Assembly: GCA_016192915.1 (NCBI GenBank)
Contig: JACPTF010000016.1
Coordinates: 1-64,000 of the forward strand
Origin: Candidatus Woesearchaeota archaeon
GTDB lineage: Archaea; Nanobdellota; Nanobdellia; Woesearchaeales; UBA10216
Reading direction: 5' to 3'
DNA length: 64,000 nt
Shown: piece after piece, positions 43,198 to 50,899 of the stretch
Position numbering within the stretch: position 1 is the first letter of the stretch
How the letters are laid out: the number at the start of each line of letters is the position of its first letter
The notes under the pieces: model-generated
The model's input: the letters and a program-made list of their open reading frames with translations, nothing else
The model's database searches: none
What the model was told of the DNA's origin: nothing
Translations under genes and position numbers: made by a program

Positions 43198-44445
43198 ATG
43201 GACAAAAGGCTTGCGAGACTGAAGGCTGATGAAGAGGAGTTCAAGGGCTACAGGGTCACAGTAATACAGAAAAAAGCAATAAGTCCCAAAGACGTCATCC
43301 CAAAGAACATACTGGAAGAGATCGACAGGGTTTACAACCAGAAAAAGCTTAACTCATTCTTCAACGCTGCACTGCCTGAGAAAAGCGCATTTTCCAGGAC
43401 AACCACGCAGCAGCCGCAACAGAGCCACCCGAATCAGCAACCAACAGTAAAGCCATCAGCAGAACGAGTCCTGAAAATTCAGACTGTGCCGCAAAGCCAG
43501 ACCCTTTTCATATCAGAACAGCTCAGGCAGCTACAGCAAAAAGAGCACCAAACTGGCAAAGCAAAAAGCGATAACCTATCACAGCTTAAAGACCCCTACA
43601 GCCAGACCAATGTAGAAGAGCTTATAGGAAAAGCAGCAGCCCGCCTGTCAAGGGACGTTGGTGCAGACTGCATAATTTCGATAGAGAAAGCCCAGAAGGA
43701 AGCGCAGGATTTCAACTTCATTTACGTAAAAGTGGCCATATTCAAGAAAACAGCGAAGAACGTCTACACAAAGCTCAGCTACAACACAAAAATGAGGAAG
43801 CAGATAGGAGGCTCAACACTGCCTGTAAAGGAGCTGTTGATGGAAGCAGTCAACAGGCACTTTGCCAACAAAGGCGAAAGAATAGTCTGCGTTGCTGATG
43901 AAAGCCTCGGCATGGGCTACAAAGGGCTCATATTCGTGTTCGATGTTGACAAAATATTCTTCAACATGAGCATCCACAACCTGACAGAGAAGATAAGCAG
44001 CGACGTGCTTGAGGCAATACTAAACGTAGCCCTTGAGATAGTAAGCGAAGGCCGCGAGGGAAGAAAAATCGGCACAGCCTTCATTGTCGGCGATGCCGGA
44101 GAGATGTCAAAATACGCCAGGCAGCTAATAATAAACCCGTTCCAGAATTATCCTGCGGAGATGAAGCAGATAACCGATCCTGACATAAAGGAAACAATCA
44201 AGGGCTTCTCGCAGCTTGACGGCGCATTCTTCATAGACCAGAACGGCACTGTGCTCTCGGCAGGCACCCACATTAACGTGGACCTCAACACTGTCCAGCT
44301 GGACGGCATGGAAGGGTTTGGAACAAGGCACAGGTATTCTGCAGCAATCACGAAACTGACAAATTCAATCGCCGTTGTTGTGTCAGAAAGCGGGGGAACT
44401 GTCAGGGTGTTCAAGGAAGGCAGGATAGTCATGAAGCTGCCGTGA
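43198..44445 (+). CDS. dacZ: Diadenylate cyclase (cyclic di-AMP synthase)
   Basis: 415 aa. The C-terminal DAC domain has LDGAFFIDQNGTVLSAG and GTRHRYSAA, the DGA and RHR motifs for ATP binding and condensation. The first 130 residues are charged and Gln/Pro-rich; the middle part (NVYTKLSYNTKMRKQIGG) is a pyruvate-kinase-like alpha/beta domain as in archaeal DacZ. Cyclic di-AMP controls K+ uptake and osmolyte flow in archaea and bacteria. The operon with mscS and the nearby second mscS support an osmotic role. A decayed copy of its last 27 codons lies at 46594-46674. Confidence 0.9.
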   Translation: MDKRLARLKADEEEFKGYRVTVIQKKAISPKDVIPKNILEEIDRVYNQKKLNSFFNAALPEKSAFSRTTTQQPQQSHPNQQPTVKPSAERVLKIQTVPQSQTLFISEQLRQLQQKEHQTGKAKSDNLSQLKDPYSQTNVEELIGKAAARLSRDVGADCIISIEKAQKEAQDFNFIYVKVAIFKKTAKNVYTKLSYNTKMRKQIGGSTLPVKELLMEAVNRHFANKGERIVCVADESLGMGYKGLIFVFDVDKIFFNMSIHNLTEKISSDVLEAILNVALEIVSEGREGRKIGTAFIVGDAGEMSKYARQLIINPFQNYPAEMKQITDPDIKETIKGFSQLDGAFFIDQNGTVLSAGTHINVDLNTVQLDGMEGFGTRHRYSAAITKLTNSIAVVVSESGGTVRVFKEGRIVMKLP

Positions 44446-44507
44446 CTTGGGCATTTGCTGTCAAGTAAAAAAATAAATAACTAAAGAAATAGAAACTGCA
44501 GTTGCGC

Positions 44508-44615
44508 TTATTTGGCACCTTCTCCTGAGCCGCTACCTTCCCCGCCTTCGGAGCCGCCGGAACCGGTATCTCCGCCGCTTCCGCCTTCCCCGCCTTGTCC
44601 TTCATCCATTTTCAT
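44508..44615 (-). CDS. 35-aa Gly/Glu/Ser repeat protein (not in ORF track)
   Basis: Begins MKMDEGQGGEGG and consists almost only of Gly, Glu and Ser with a terminal AK. GGTGA lies 4 nt before the ATG, and TATA-like ATTTTAAAAG about 25 nt upstream. The strict codon periodicity suggests a real intrinsically disordered peptide. Function unknown. Confidence 0.5.
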   Translation of the reverse strand: MKMDEGQGGEGGSGGDTGSGGSEGGEGSGSGEGAK

Positions 44616-44735
44616 TTACATCACCTGTTTCGCTTTTAAAATTACAACAAGCTCCACCTTATAAAAAAATTTAGGTTATTGAAAAGTGCCTTTTGAGAAG
44701 ATATTTAAGAAGCGGCTTTGTTGCAAGTTTCACTG

Positions 44736-44767
44736 GCTTCACTTCATCAGCACGTTGTGAGTGAAGC
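44736..44767 (-). terminator. Hairpin downstream of second mscS
   Basis: GCTTCACT / AGTGAAGC, an 8-bp perfect stem with a 16-nt loop, 19 nt past the stop of the minus-strand mscS gene. Probably a transcript-end hairpin; no long T-run follows. Confidence 0.35.
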
Positions 44768-44785
44768 ACCTGGAAGGCGGGTCCT

Positions 44786-45880
44786 CTACTTATTCAGAAT
44801 AACAGTCTGAGTCGGGAAAGCCATATCTATCCCCTCTTTCTCAAAAGCGTCCTTTATTGCGAGGTTTATTTCCTGCTGTGTATCCATATACCTGTTGTAG
44901 TCACCTGTCAGGACGTAGTAAACCACTTCAAAGTTGAGGCTGTAGGGGCCGAACTCCTTGAAATGCACGCGGTCAACCTCGGCTCCCGCGTTCTTTGCAA
45001 TTATCTTCCTTATCATGTCTGGGATTTTCTCCAGCTTTTCTTTCTTCGTGCCGTAGACGACTCCTATGCTGAAGACGACCCTTCTCTTGTCCATCCTCTT
45101 GTAGTTGTTTATTCTCGCGTTTGTGATTTCCCTGTTTGGAATTATGAGCTCCTGCCCCTGCAGCGTCTTTATCCTGGTTGACTTGAGCCCGATGTGCTGG
45201 ACTGTTCCCATGTCCTGGCCTATGATTATGAAGTCCCCCACCTTGAACGGCTTGTCAAAGTAGATAGATATCGTGGCGAAGATGTCGCCGAACACGCTCT
45301 GCAACGCGAGTGCAATCGCCAAGCCGCCTATGCCAAGCCCTGCGACAAGCGATGTTATGTCAAAGCCGAAGTTTGAAAGAAGGAACAGAACAGCGAGAAG
45401 CCACAGCGCAACGTTGATTGCGCTTGTTATCAGGTTTACCACAGAAGCGGTTTGGGCCTCTTCCTCGCCCTTTGCCCTTTTTTTTATTTCCTTCCGCGTG
45501 AAGTAGTCTATCACGCTTTGCGCTACCCTTACCGTGTAGTAAGTTACACCCACCAGCAGAGCGTATCCTAAAATCTTTGACACTGTCCCATCCAGCTGCG
45601 TGAACTTCAGTGCTATGTAAACAGCCACCAGGAAGTAAAGCGGCCTGCCAATCCTGCCTACAGCATCCAGAAGCATGTCATCAAACTCAGACTTGCTTTT
45701 CTTGGCAAGATTTTTCAGCTTGCCTATGAGGCGTGTCCTGACTAACTCCATTATTACGAACGAGACAAGGAACGCCAGAAAGATGCTAACCAGTTCACCT
45801 GTAGCGCTGCTGCCAAGCTGCCGGCTCAAAAAGCTGTCCATGCCAGACTTCAGCGAACCAAATGCAATGTTCAGTGCCAT
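44786..45880 (-). CDS. MscS-family mechanosensitive channel, second copy
   Basis: 364 aa. Four to five transmembrane helices, GLGIGGLAIALALQSVFGDIFATISIYFDKPF pore/beta transition and VGDFIIIGQDMGTVQHIGLKSTRI beta domain. Longer N-terminal membrane part than the first MscS. Sequence differs enough to be an ancient duplicate or separate acquisition. It faces the mscS-dacZ operon. Confidence 0.93.
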   Translation of the reverse strand: MALNIAFGSLKSGMDSFLSRQLGSSATGELVSIFLAFLVSFVIMELVRTRLIGKLKNLAKKSKSEFDDMLLDAVGRIGRPLYFLVAVYIALKFTQLDGTVSKILGYALLVGVTYYTVRVAQSVIDYFTRKEIKKRAKGEEEAQTASVVNLITSAINVALWLLAVLFLLSNFGFDITSLVAGLGIGGLAIALALQSVFGDIFATISIYFDKPFKVGDFIIIGQDMGTVQHIGLKSTRIKTLQGQELIIPNREITNARINNYKRMDKRRVVFSIGVVYGTKKEKLEKIPDMIRKIIAKNAGAEVDRVHFKEFGPYSLNFEVVYYVLTGDYNRYMDTQQEINLAIKDAFEKEGIDMAFPTQTVILNK

Positions 45881-45944
45881 AAAAGTGACTTTCAGCCAAT
45901 CATATTTATTTCTTTCGGAACAATGGGATTTGCTTTAGCATTCG

Positions 45945-46547
45945 CTAAGATAAGAGCGCCAGAAGCGGGCCGGCAGCATACGACAGGAAAAGGTAATTTA
46001 CTGCAAAGTTAACTAAAATACCGACTGCAGCCGTGACCTTATACACGTTTTCCCTCTGTACAAAAAAGGTAAAGCTTTGAACAAGAAGCATTGAAAAGGC
46101 AAGCAGAACCATGCCTGTCGCTACCAGCCCTAGGAATGATCTCAGGAACTGGGCGGCAGCGCCAGCACCGACTGCTGCCAGCAAGAACAAAATAGTAGTG
46201 ACCCCAACGTCCCTTGATAGCATAACCGAGACAAGGGCGGCAGCAAAGCCGAAAACAGCCCCAGGCAGGGGGCCAAGCGCTATGCCTGCAATCACTGAGG
46301 TTGAAGTGACCAGCTCAAAACCCATTGCGCTCATGTCTTCAAGCTTTCTCTTGTAATAAGTGGAAAAGGCCCCTATCACGAACAGGATTGCTATCGATAG
46401 CAGCGCCCTTATAAAACCTTGAAAGATTACGACAAGCGCTAAAGCAACTAGCGCGAGGAAAGCTATCTGCTTTTTTGTAAACCTTCTCGTCAAAGTATTT
46501 GCGGCGTCTTTAACCCTTTTTGACAAGTGCTGTACGAGCGTGAGCAT
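45945..46547 (-). CDS. Multi-pass membrane protein
   Basis: 200 aa, about six transmembrane helices, with GFELVTSTSVIAGIALGPLPGAVFGF resembling the substrate-binding units of ECF-type transporters only loosely. Basic N-terminus (KRVKDAANTLTRRFTKK). Function unknown. Confidence 0.65.
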   Translation of the reverse strand: MLTLVQHLSKRVKDAANTLTRRFTKKQIAFLALVALALVVIFQGFIRALLSIAILFVIGAFSTYYKRKLEDMSAMGFELVTSTSVIAGIALGPLPGAVFGFAAALVSVMLSRDVGVTTILFLLAAVGAGAAAQFLRSFLGLVATGMVLLAFSMLLVQSFTFFVQRENVYKVTAAVGILVNFAVNYLFLSYAAGPLLALLS

Positions 46548-46593
46548 GTGTCTAGCCCAGTACCTTGGCGTTTTTTATTGTTTTCCGTTTTGC

Positions 46594-46674
46594 TCAATCT
46601 CTGCAGTCGTCTCCGAAAGCGGAGGCACAGTTCGCGTCTTTAAGAAAGGCAGGATAGTCATGAAGCTGCCGTAA
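46594..46674 (+). pseudogene. Fragment of dacZ 3' end
   Basis: Translates to SISAVVSESGGTVRVFKKGR followed by IVMKLP and a stop, almost identical to the last 27 residues of DacZ (SIAVVVSESGGTVRVFKEGR, IVMKLP). Nothing of the rest of dacZ precedes it. The coding sequence differs at many third positions, so the duplication is not recent. Confidence 0.75.
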
Positions 46675-46714
46675 GCCTTCAGCAAACAAAAGGCAGAGTC
46701 CTGCCTAAAGAGCT

Positions 46715-46882
46715 TTAGGCTGCCCCTCCCATCCCCGTTTTTGCCTCAAGCTGCCTCTCCTGAGGTGTGCCGTACTCCGCCCTTTGCGCTGAAATCCCGC
46801 CAAGAACGCGAAACAGGATAAAAACAATTACCAATCCCCCCAATCCAGCCGCCCACTCTTTCAACGAGCTAAACTCCACCAT
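46715..46882 (-). CDS. 55-aa single-span membrane protein (not in ORF track)
   Basis: Reads MVEFSSLKEWAAGLGG, then hydrophobic LVIVFILFRVLGGI, then polar QRAEYGTPQERQLEAKTG. TATA box ATAAACTATAAAAAG lies about 20-30 nt upstream of ATG 46882. Not recognised. Confidence 0.6.
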   Translation of the reverse strand: MVEFSSLKEWAAGLGGLVIVFILFRVLGGISAQRAEYGTPQERQLEAKTGMGGAA

Positions 46883-46944
46883 CAAGCATTTTTGCCTTTT
46901 TATAGTTTATAAGCTTTTCCGAATGTTTTTTGTGCCCGTCTTTG

Positions 46945-46997
46945 GTACCATTACATTTCTCTTAAAAATCACAAAAATTAAATACTTGTAATGGTAC
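46945..46997. promoter_or_regulatory. 11-bp inverted repeat spanning the fic promoter
   Basis: GTACCATTACA (46945-46955) and TGTAATGGTAC (46987-46997) are perfect inverted copies flanking TATA box ATTAAATAC of the Fic gene, the inner copy covering the expected transcription start. A repressor site is likely. Confidence 0.6.
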
Positions 46998-47006
46998 TTC
47001 CCCTCT

Positions 47007-47855
47007 ATGAATGTTGTAAAGCGCGGCAGCTTCTATCACCTCGCCCACTCGTTCCGAAAAGGCGGCAAGGTCACGTACAGGGAGAAATACCTTGGAAAGC
47101 AGCTACCAGGTAACATCGAGGAGTTAAAAGAAGCATTTCTCCGCAAATGCCTCGCTGAGGAGGCGTTCAAAAAGCTTGACAGGATAAAGAAAAACTTTGC
47201 CTCTGAATGGGGCAAATATCCGGAATCAGTCAAAAAGAATATTCTTACTGATTTCGCAATAGATTTTACCTACAACACCAACGCCATAGAGGGCTCAACC
47301 CTGACCCCTGAGGATACCGAGGAAGTCATCAGGCACAAAATAGCCCCAAACAAGCCTTTCGCTGACGTGCAGGAAACGCTCAACCACGCCAGAATATTTT
47401 TTGCCGTGTTTAACGAGAAAAGAGTTGTCACCCTAAGCATGCTGCTCCAGTGGCACCTTGGGCTGTTTAAGGACACCAAGCAAGATATTGCTGGGAAACT
47501 CAGAGAATACTTAGTGAGAGTCGGCGATTACGTGGCTCCGGACTGGCAGGATTTACCACGGCTTATGAGGGAGTTCTTTGCCTTCTATGAAAAAAACAAA
47601 AATACCATGCACGCTGTTGAACTTGCCGCAAGGGCACACTACAAGTTCGAGAAAATCCATCCTTTTGGCGATGGCAATGGTAGAGTAGGCAGGCTGATAA
47701 TGGCTTACATACTCAAAAAAAGAGGCTACCCGATGCTGATAATCGAGTACAAAAAAAGAAGGTCATACTACCGCGCGCTTTCAAGGACAGAAAACGGCTT
47801 CCTTGGCTACTTCATCAGGGCGTACATAAGCGCGCACAGGAAATACGTGGCATGA
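47007..47855 (+). CDS. Fic-family AMP-transferase-like protein
   Basis: 282 aa. The Fic core HPFGDGNGRVGR (about 218-229) matches HPFx(D/E)GNGRxxR. An inhibitory-helix-like TNAIEG (about 91-96) fits (S/T)xxxE(G/N), so it is probably auto-inhibited. Fic proteins transfer AMP or related groups from ATP/CDP-type donors onto proteins. The 5' end contains a short unknown domain. It overlaps the convergent HAD gene by 49 nt. Confidence 0.9.
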   Translation: MNVVKRGSFYHLAHSFRKGGKVTYREKYLGKQLPGNIEELKEAFLRKCLAEEAFKKLDRIKKNFASEWGKYPESVKKNILTDFAIDFTYNTNAIEGSTLTPEDTEEVIRHKIAPNKPFADVQETLNHARIFFAVFNEKRVVTLSMLLQWHLGLFKDTKQDIAGKLREYLVRVGDYVAPDWQDLPRLMREFFAFYEKNKNTMHAVELAARAHYKFEKIHPFGDGNGRVGRLIMAYILKKRGYPMLIIEYKKRRSYYRALSRTENGFLGYFIRAYISAHRKYVA

Positions 47856-48484
47856 TTTCCTAACTTTACATACCTCCTAAGCGCGGAAAGCCTCGGAAGC
47901 ACGATATCAGGCTTTTGCGGCAGCAACTTCGATTTTGAATCAACACCCCCAAGATAGGCTGCAGTAATGACGCCGCACTTCCTGCCTTCTTTGATGTCAA
48001 ACATCATATCACCGACGAACACAACCTCCTCTGGCCTCAACTTGTAGTGCTTCAAGAAATCCTTAATATGACCTGCCTTGGTGTGGCAGTCCCCTCTTAC
48101 GAAGCCAAGCAGAGTGCTGATTCCGTGATTCCTCACTTCTGCCAACAGGCAGACTGTTGGATAACTGCTCACAATACCGACTTTTATGTTGCGCCTGTTG
48201 AGAAACCTAAGAAGCGGAATGGCATCACGAAAAAGCTTTTCCCTGATTTTTTCACGCTTCAAATAATAGCAAAACCACTTGTGGATAACCGCTTTTTTAA
48301 CGCGGCAGCCCAAGTCATCGCGATAAAACGGATACCAAGGATTCCTGACCTTTCGCTTGAATTCGGCAACGGAGCGAAGCGGCTTTCCGCCAACCTTCTT
48401 AGCAGTCTTCATGGCAACAGCGAAAACTCTTAGAGTATCATCAGACAACGTGCCGTTCCAGTCAAAAATAACGCCCTTAATCAT
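47807..48484 (-). CDS. HAD-superfamily hydrolase
   Basis: 225 aa. Motif I VIFDWNGTLSDD, motif II VGIVSSYP, motif III Lys region and motif IV VFVGDMMFDIKEG fit a phosphoglycolate-phosphatase-like HAD. Substrate unknown. Downstream part overlaps the fic 3' end. Confidence 0.88.
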   Translation of the reverse strand: MIKGVIFDWNGTLSDDTLRVFAVAMKTAKKVGGKPLRSVAEFKRKVRNPWYPFYRDDLGCRVKKAVIHKWFCYYLKREKIREKLFRDAIPLLRFLNRRNIKVGIVSSYPTVCLLAEVRNHGISTLLGFVRGDCHTKAGHIKDFLKHYKLRPEEVVFVGDMMFDIKEGRKCGVITAAYLGGVDSKSKLLPQKPDIVLPRLSALRRYVKLGNHATYFLCALMYALMK

Positions 48485-48540
48485 TGAAACTGCCGCAACA
48501 GATAACTTTTTTAAACTTTTACCTTACACAGCAGTGTTAT

Positions 48541-48693
48541 GGGCCTGTGATCTAGTGGCTATGAGTCAAAGGCTTAACTTGGCTTTGGCTAGCAAATGCC
48601 TCCTTCACAGGGAGGATGTCCTCGGTTCGAACAGCCCTTTTTCCTTCGGAAAAAGCCCTGGGGGAAAAGGCTACGAAAGTCCGAGCAGGCCCA
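48541..48693 (+). tRNA. tRNA-Val(CAC) interrupted by two introns
   Basis: Acceptor GGGCCTG/CAGGCCC with A discriminator; anticodon arm CCTCC-TTCACAG-GGAGG (anticodon CAC at 48606-48608); T stem CTCGG/CCGAG. Introns: 48564-48595 (32 nt, in the D arm at 23/24), BHB helix GCTA/TAGC with bulges TG/A and AA/A; and 48632-48679 (48 nt, T loop 59/60), BHB helix TTCG/CGAA with bulges AA/C and AG/T. Spliced product is a regular 73-nt tRNA without encoded CCA. TTTTTTAAAC about 25 nt upstream is the promoter. Endonuclease V starts 4 nt downstream. Confidence 0.95.
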
Positions 48694-48696
48694 CTC

Positions 48697-49338
48697 ATGA
48701 TGAACATAGAGAAGCTAAAAGAGGAGCAGCTGGCGACAGCGCACAAGGTTGTCACGACAGATGAACTTGGCGAGGTAAGAACAATCGGAGGCTGCGACTG
48801 CGCATACGTCAACAATACAGTGATTGCTGCAGTTGTTGTCTGCGATGACAAACTGGGTGTTATAGAGAAGCAGACTGCGGCTGTTGAGAACGACTTTCCC
48901 TACATGCCCGGGCTTTTGTACTACCGTGAGGGCAGGGCAATAAAAGAAGCATTCTCAAAGCTGAAAAACAAGCCTGATGTCTTGCTTGTGGACGGGAATG
49001 GAGTGCTTCATCCGCTCAGGTGCGGCCTGGCATCCCACATTGGGGTTGAGCTTGGCCAGCCTACAATCGGGGTGGCTAAGACGCGGCTGCTGGGGGAGGA
49101 AGACGAGGCAGGCAACATAAAAGTCGGGAAGGACATAATCGGTGCAGAGTTCAAGGCAAAAGAGCATGCGAAGCCGATTTACGTTTCTGTAGGCCATAAG
49201 GTAAGCCTTGAGACAGCCATGGAAGTGGTGCAGAAAACAACAAAGCAGCCACACAAGCTTCCCGAGCCGTTGCACCTTGCGCACAGATTGGCCGACAAAG
49301 CGAGGAAGGAACTCGAGAAAAATGCAAAGAAAGGCTAA
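48697..49338 (+). CDS. nfi: Endonuclease V
   Basis: 213 aa from ATG 48697. Motifs: GGCDCAYVNN (catalytic Asp), MPGLLYYREG, VLLVDGNGVLHPLRCGLASHIGVEL and PTIGVAKTRL. Endonuclease V nicks DNA or RNA 3' of inosine. The track start at 48616 would lie inside tRNA-Val and is not used. A second ATG follows directly. Confidence 0.94.
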   Translation: MMNIEKLKEEQLATAHKVVTTDELGEVRTIGGCDCAYVNNTVIAAVVVCDDKLGVIEKQTAAVENDFPYMPGLLYYREGRAIKEAFSKLKNKPDVLLVDGNGVLHPLRCGLASHIGVELGQPTIGVAKTRLLGEEDEAGNIKVGKDIIGAEFKAKEHAKPIYVSVGHKVSLETAMEVVQKTTKQPHKLPEPLHLAHRLADKARKELEKNAKKG

Positions 49339-49348
49339 ATGCTACTCC

Positions 49349-49897
49349 TTAGATCTTTTTGTGAGTTCTATAAATTGGGCTGTTTCTTAAAAAGTTCTCA
49401 ATGGCTTCCAAGTCGCCATCAGCCACTAAGCCGCTAAGAAAACTCGTTAATAACAAAAGCCCCTTCTCAAGCTTAAGCTTTTCCCTAAAAGCCTTTTCAG
49501 ATAGAACGCGCATAGAAGGCACAAACCAGACACGGTAAGACTTGCCGAGCACCTTCTTGAAAACAAGCTTTGCTCGAGAAATGTGGAATATGGATGTCAC
49601 AACAATGATTCTGCGCCAATTATTGCCGAGCAAAAATTTCTTGAGGGTGAAAAACGCATTGCCTATGGTATCCGTAGCTTTGGACTCCACCAGTACATCG
49701 GTTGTTTTGATACCTTTTTTAATAGCGTAACGCCTCATTACACTGGCCTCATTCTTGCCTGTTACAATCATCTTGGGAGCAGCTCCTTCCCTGTAAAGCC
49801 CAATAGCCTTGTCCATTCTGGACTTTGCAACCCTTGAAAGGTTGCCCTTGCGGGTGATTCCGGCGCCGAGCACAATGATAGCGTCAAATTTCATCAT
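49349..49897 (-). CDS. DUF218/YdcF-like protein
   Basis: About 182 aa from the MKFDAIIVLGAGITRKG start; SRVAKSRMDKAIGLYREG, TGKNEASVMRRYAIKKGI and TSIFHISRAKLVF match the DUF218 (YdcF/SanA) fold. Proposed roles concern envelope or nucleotide-binding functions, but the substrate is unknown. No membrane anchor seen. Confidence 0.8.
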   Translation of the reverse strand: MMKFDAIIVLGAGITRKGNLSRVAKSRMDKAIGLYREGAAPKMIVTGKNEASVMRRYAIKKGIKTTDVLVESKATDTIGNAFFTLKKFLLGNNWRRIIVVTSIFHISRAKLVFKKVLGKSYRVWFVPSMRVLSEKAFREKLKLEKGLLLLTSFLSGLVADGDLEAIENFLRNSPIYRTHKKI

Positions 49898-49987
49898 TCC
49901 AAACCCCAAATCACTTTCTACCAGCAGGATTTAAAAAATTTCCGGAATAGCATTAATTTTTTAACCAGTCACCAATTCCAAAGATAA

Positions 49988-50899
49988 ATGGCAAATGTTG
50001 CAGAGATTGCAGCAGCAGAAAAGAAAAGGATATTCCAGGACCTAAAGGATAGAAGGCCCGGCAAGTACGAGTCTGTAATAAGGCAAATGGAAACCTCAAA
50101 ATGGTTTATGCTTCTCCAAACAAGAGGGAATGTTGCTGAAGCTTTTGCCAGAGCACAGCTTCTCACAACTTTTTACCTTGCAATGAGAGCAGTTGACGAT
50201 GTTATTGATGGAGACGCTCCACTCCCTTCAAGCGCAGCCACACTGACCGAATATGCAGAACAGCGAATTGCCTTTGCACAAAGATTGACTGCGCCAGTGG
50301 ATGTTGCAGATTACCTGCTTCTTTATTCTGTAATGATTGGCGGCAAAATAGGCATTGAAGTAACAGGAGAAGCAAGAGCTGTACTTGAGTCGATGAAGTT
50401 TGACGCCCAGCGGAGGGATGAATTTCTAAAAACCATGCAGCTGAAATTTTACCCCCGCAAAACACTGGATGAATACTTCCACAGCCAGGACATAAAAGGT
50501 ACTGTCAGCGGAATGCTGAAGCTTTTCGATACGCCACCAGGAAAAACACAACTGCTTATGCCAATAGGGAATGCACACCGGCTTTACCTTACCCTCAAGG
50601 ATTTTCCTGAGGATTTAGCGGCTGGTTTGGTAAATATTTCACAAGAAGACGCAGACAGACTAGGAATAAAGCAATCAGACTTAGAGGCTGTCGTAAATCA
50701 AGGAATGATACAGCCAAATGTGCGAACGTGGATAATTCAAACAGCACAGAATGGACTTGACACGCTGAGGCAGCATCGGGAAATTTATCTCAGGCGTGAT
50801 GATTTTCCTAAAAATATGCTTGGAAGGGTTGTCCTAAGGCTGGCTTACGAAAGACCGGCTAAGAAAGCGTTCCAAGCCGCCATCACAGTTTATTCTTAA
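49988..50899 (+). CDS. Squalene/phytoene synthase-family prenyltransferase
   Basis: 303 aa. First Asp-rich site AMRAVDDVIDGD and second LKDFPEDLAAGLVNISQEDADRLG match the head-to-head isoprenyl synthase family (two DxxxD sites). It would condense two prenyl diphosphates to squalene- or phytoene-type products. No other carotenoid genes are near. TATA-like ATTTTTTAACC lies about 25 nt before the ATG. Confidence 0.82.
   Translation: MANVAEIAAAEKKRIFQDLKDRRPGKYESVIRQMETSKWFMLLQTRGNVAEAFARAQLLTTFYLAMRAVDDVIDGDAPLPSSAATLTEYAEQRIAFAQRLTAPVDVADYLLLYSVMIGGKIGIEVTGEARAVLESMKFDAQRRDEFLKTMQLKFYPRKTLDEYFHSQDIKGTVSGMLKLFDTPPGKTQLLMPIGNAHRLYLTLKDFPEDLAAGLVNISQEDADRLGIKQSDLEAVVNQGMIQPNVRTWIIQTAQNGLDTLRQHREIYLRRDDFPKNMLGRVVLRLAYERPAKKAFQAAITVYS

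Noticed and set aside
48357-48764. Track ORF across tRNA-Val (135 aa, plus strand) and upstream shadows
   Set aside because: It runs antisense to the HAD gene and then through the tRNA and its introns, with no coding features.
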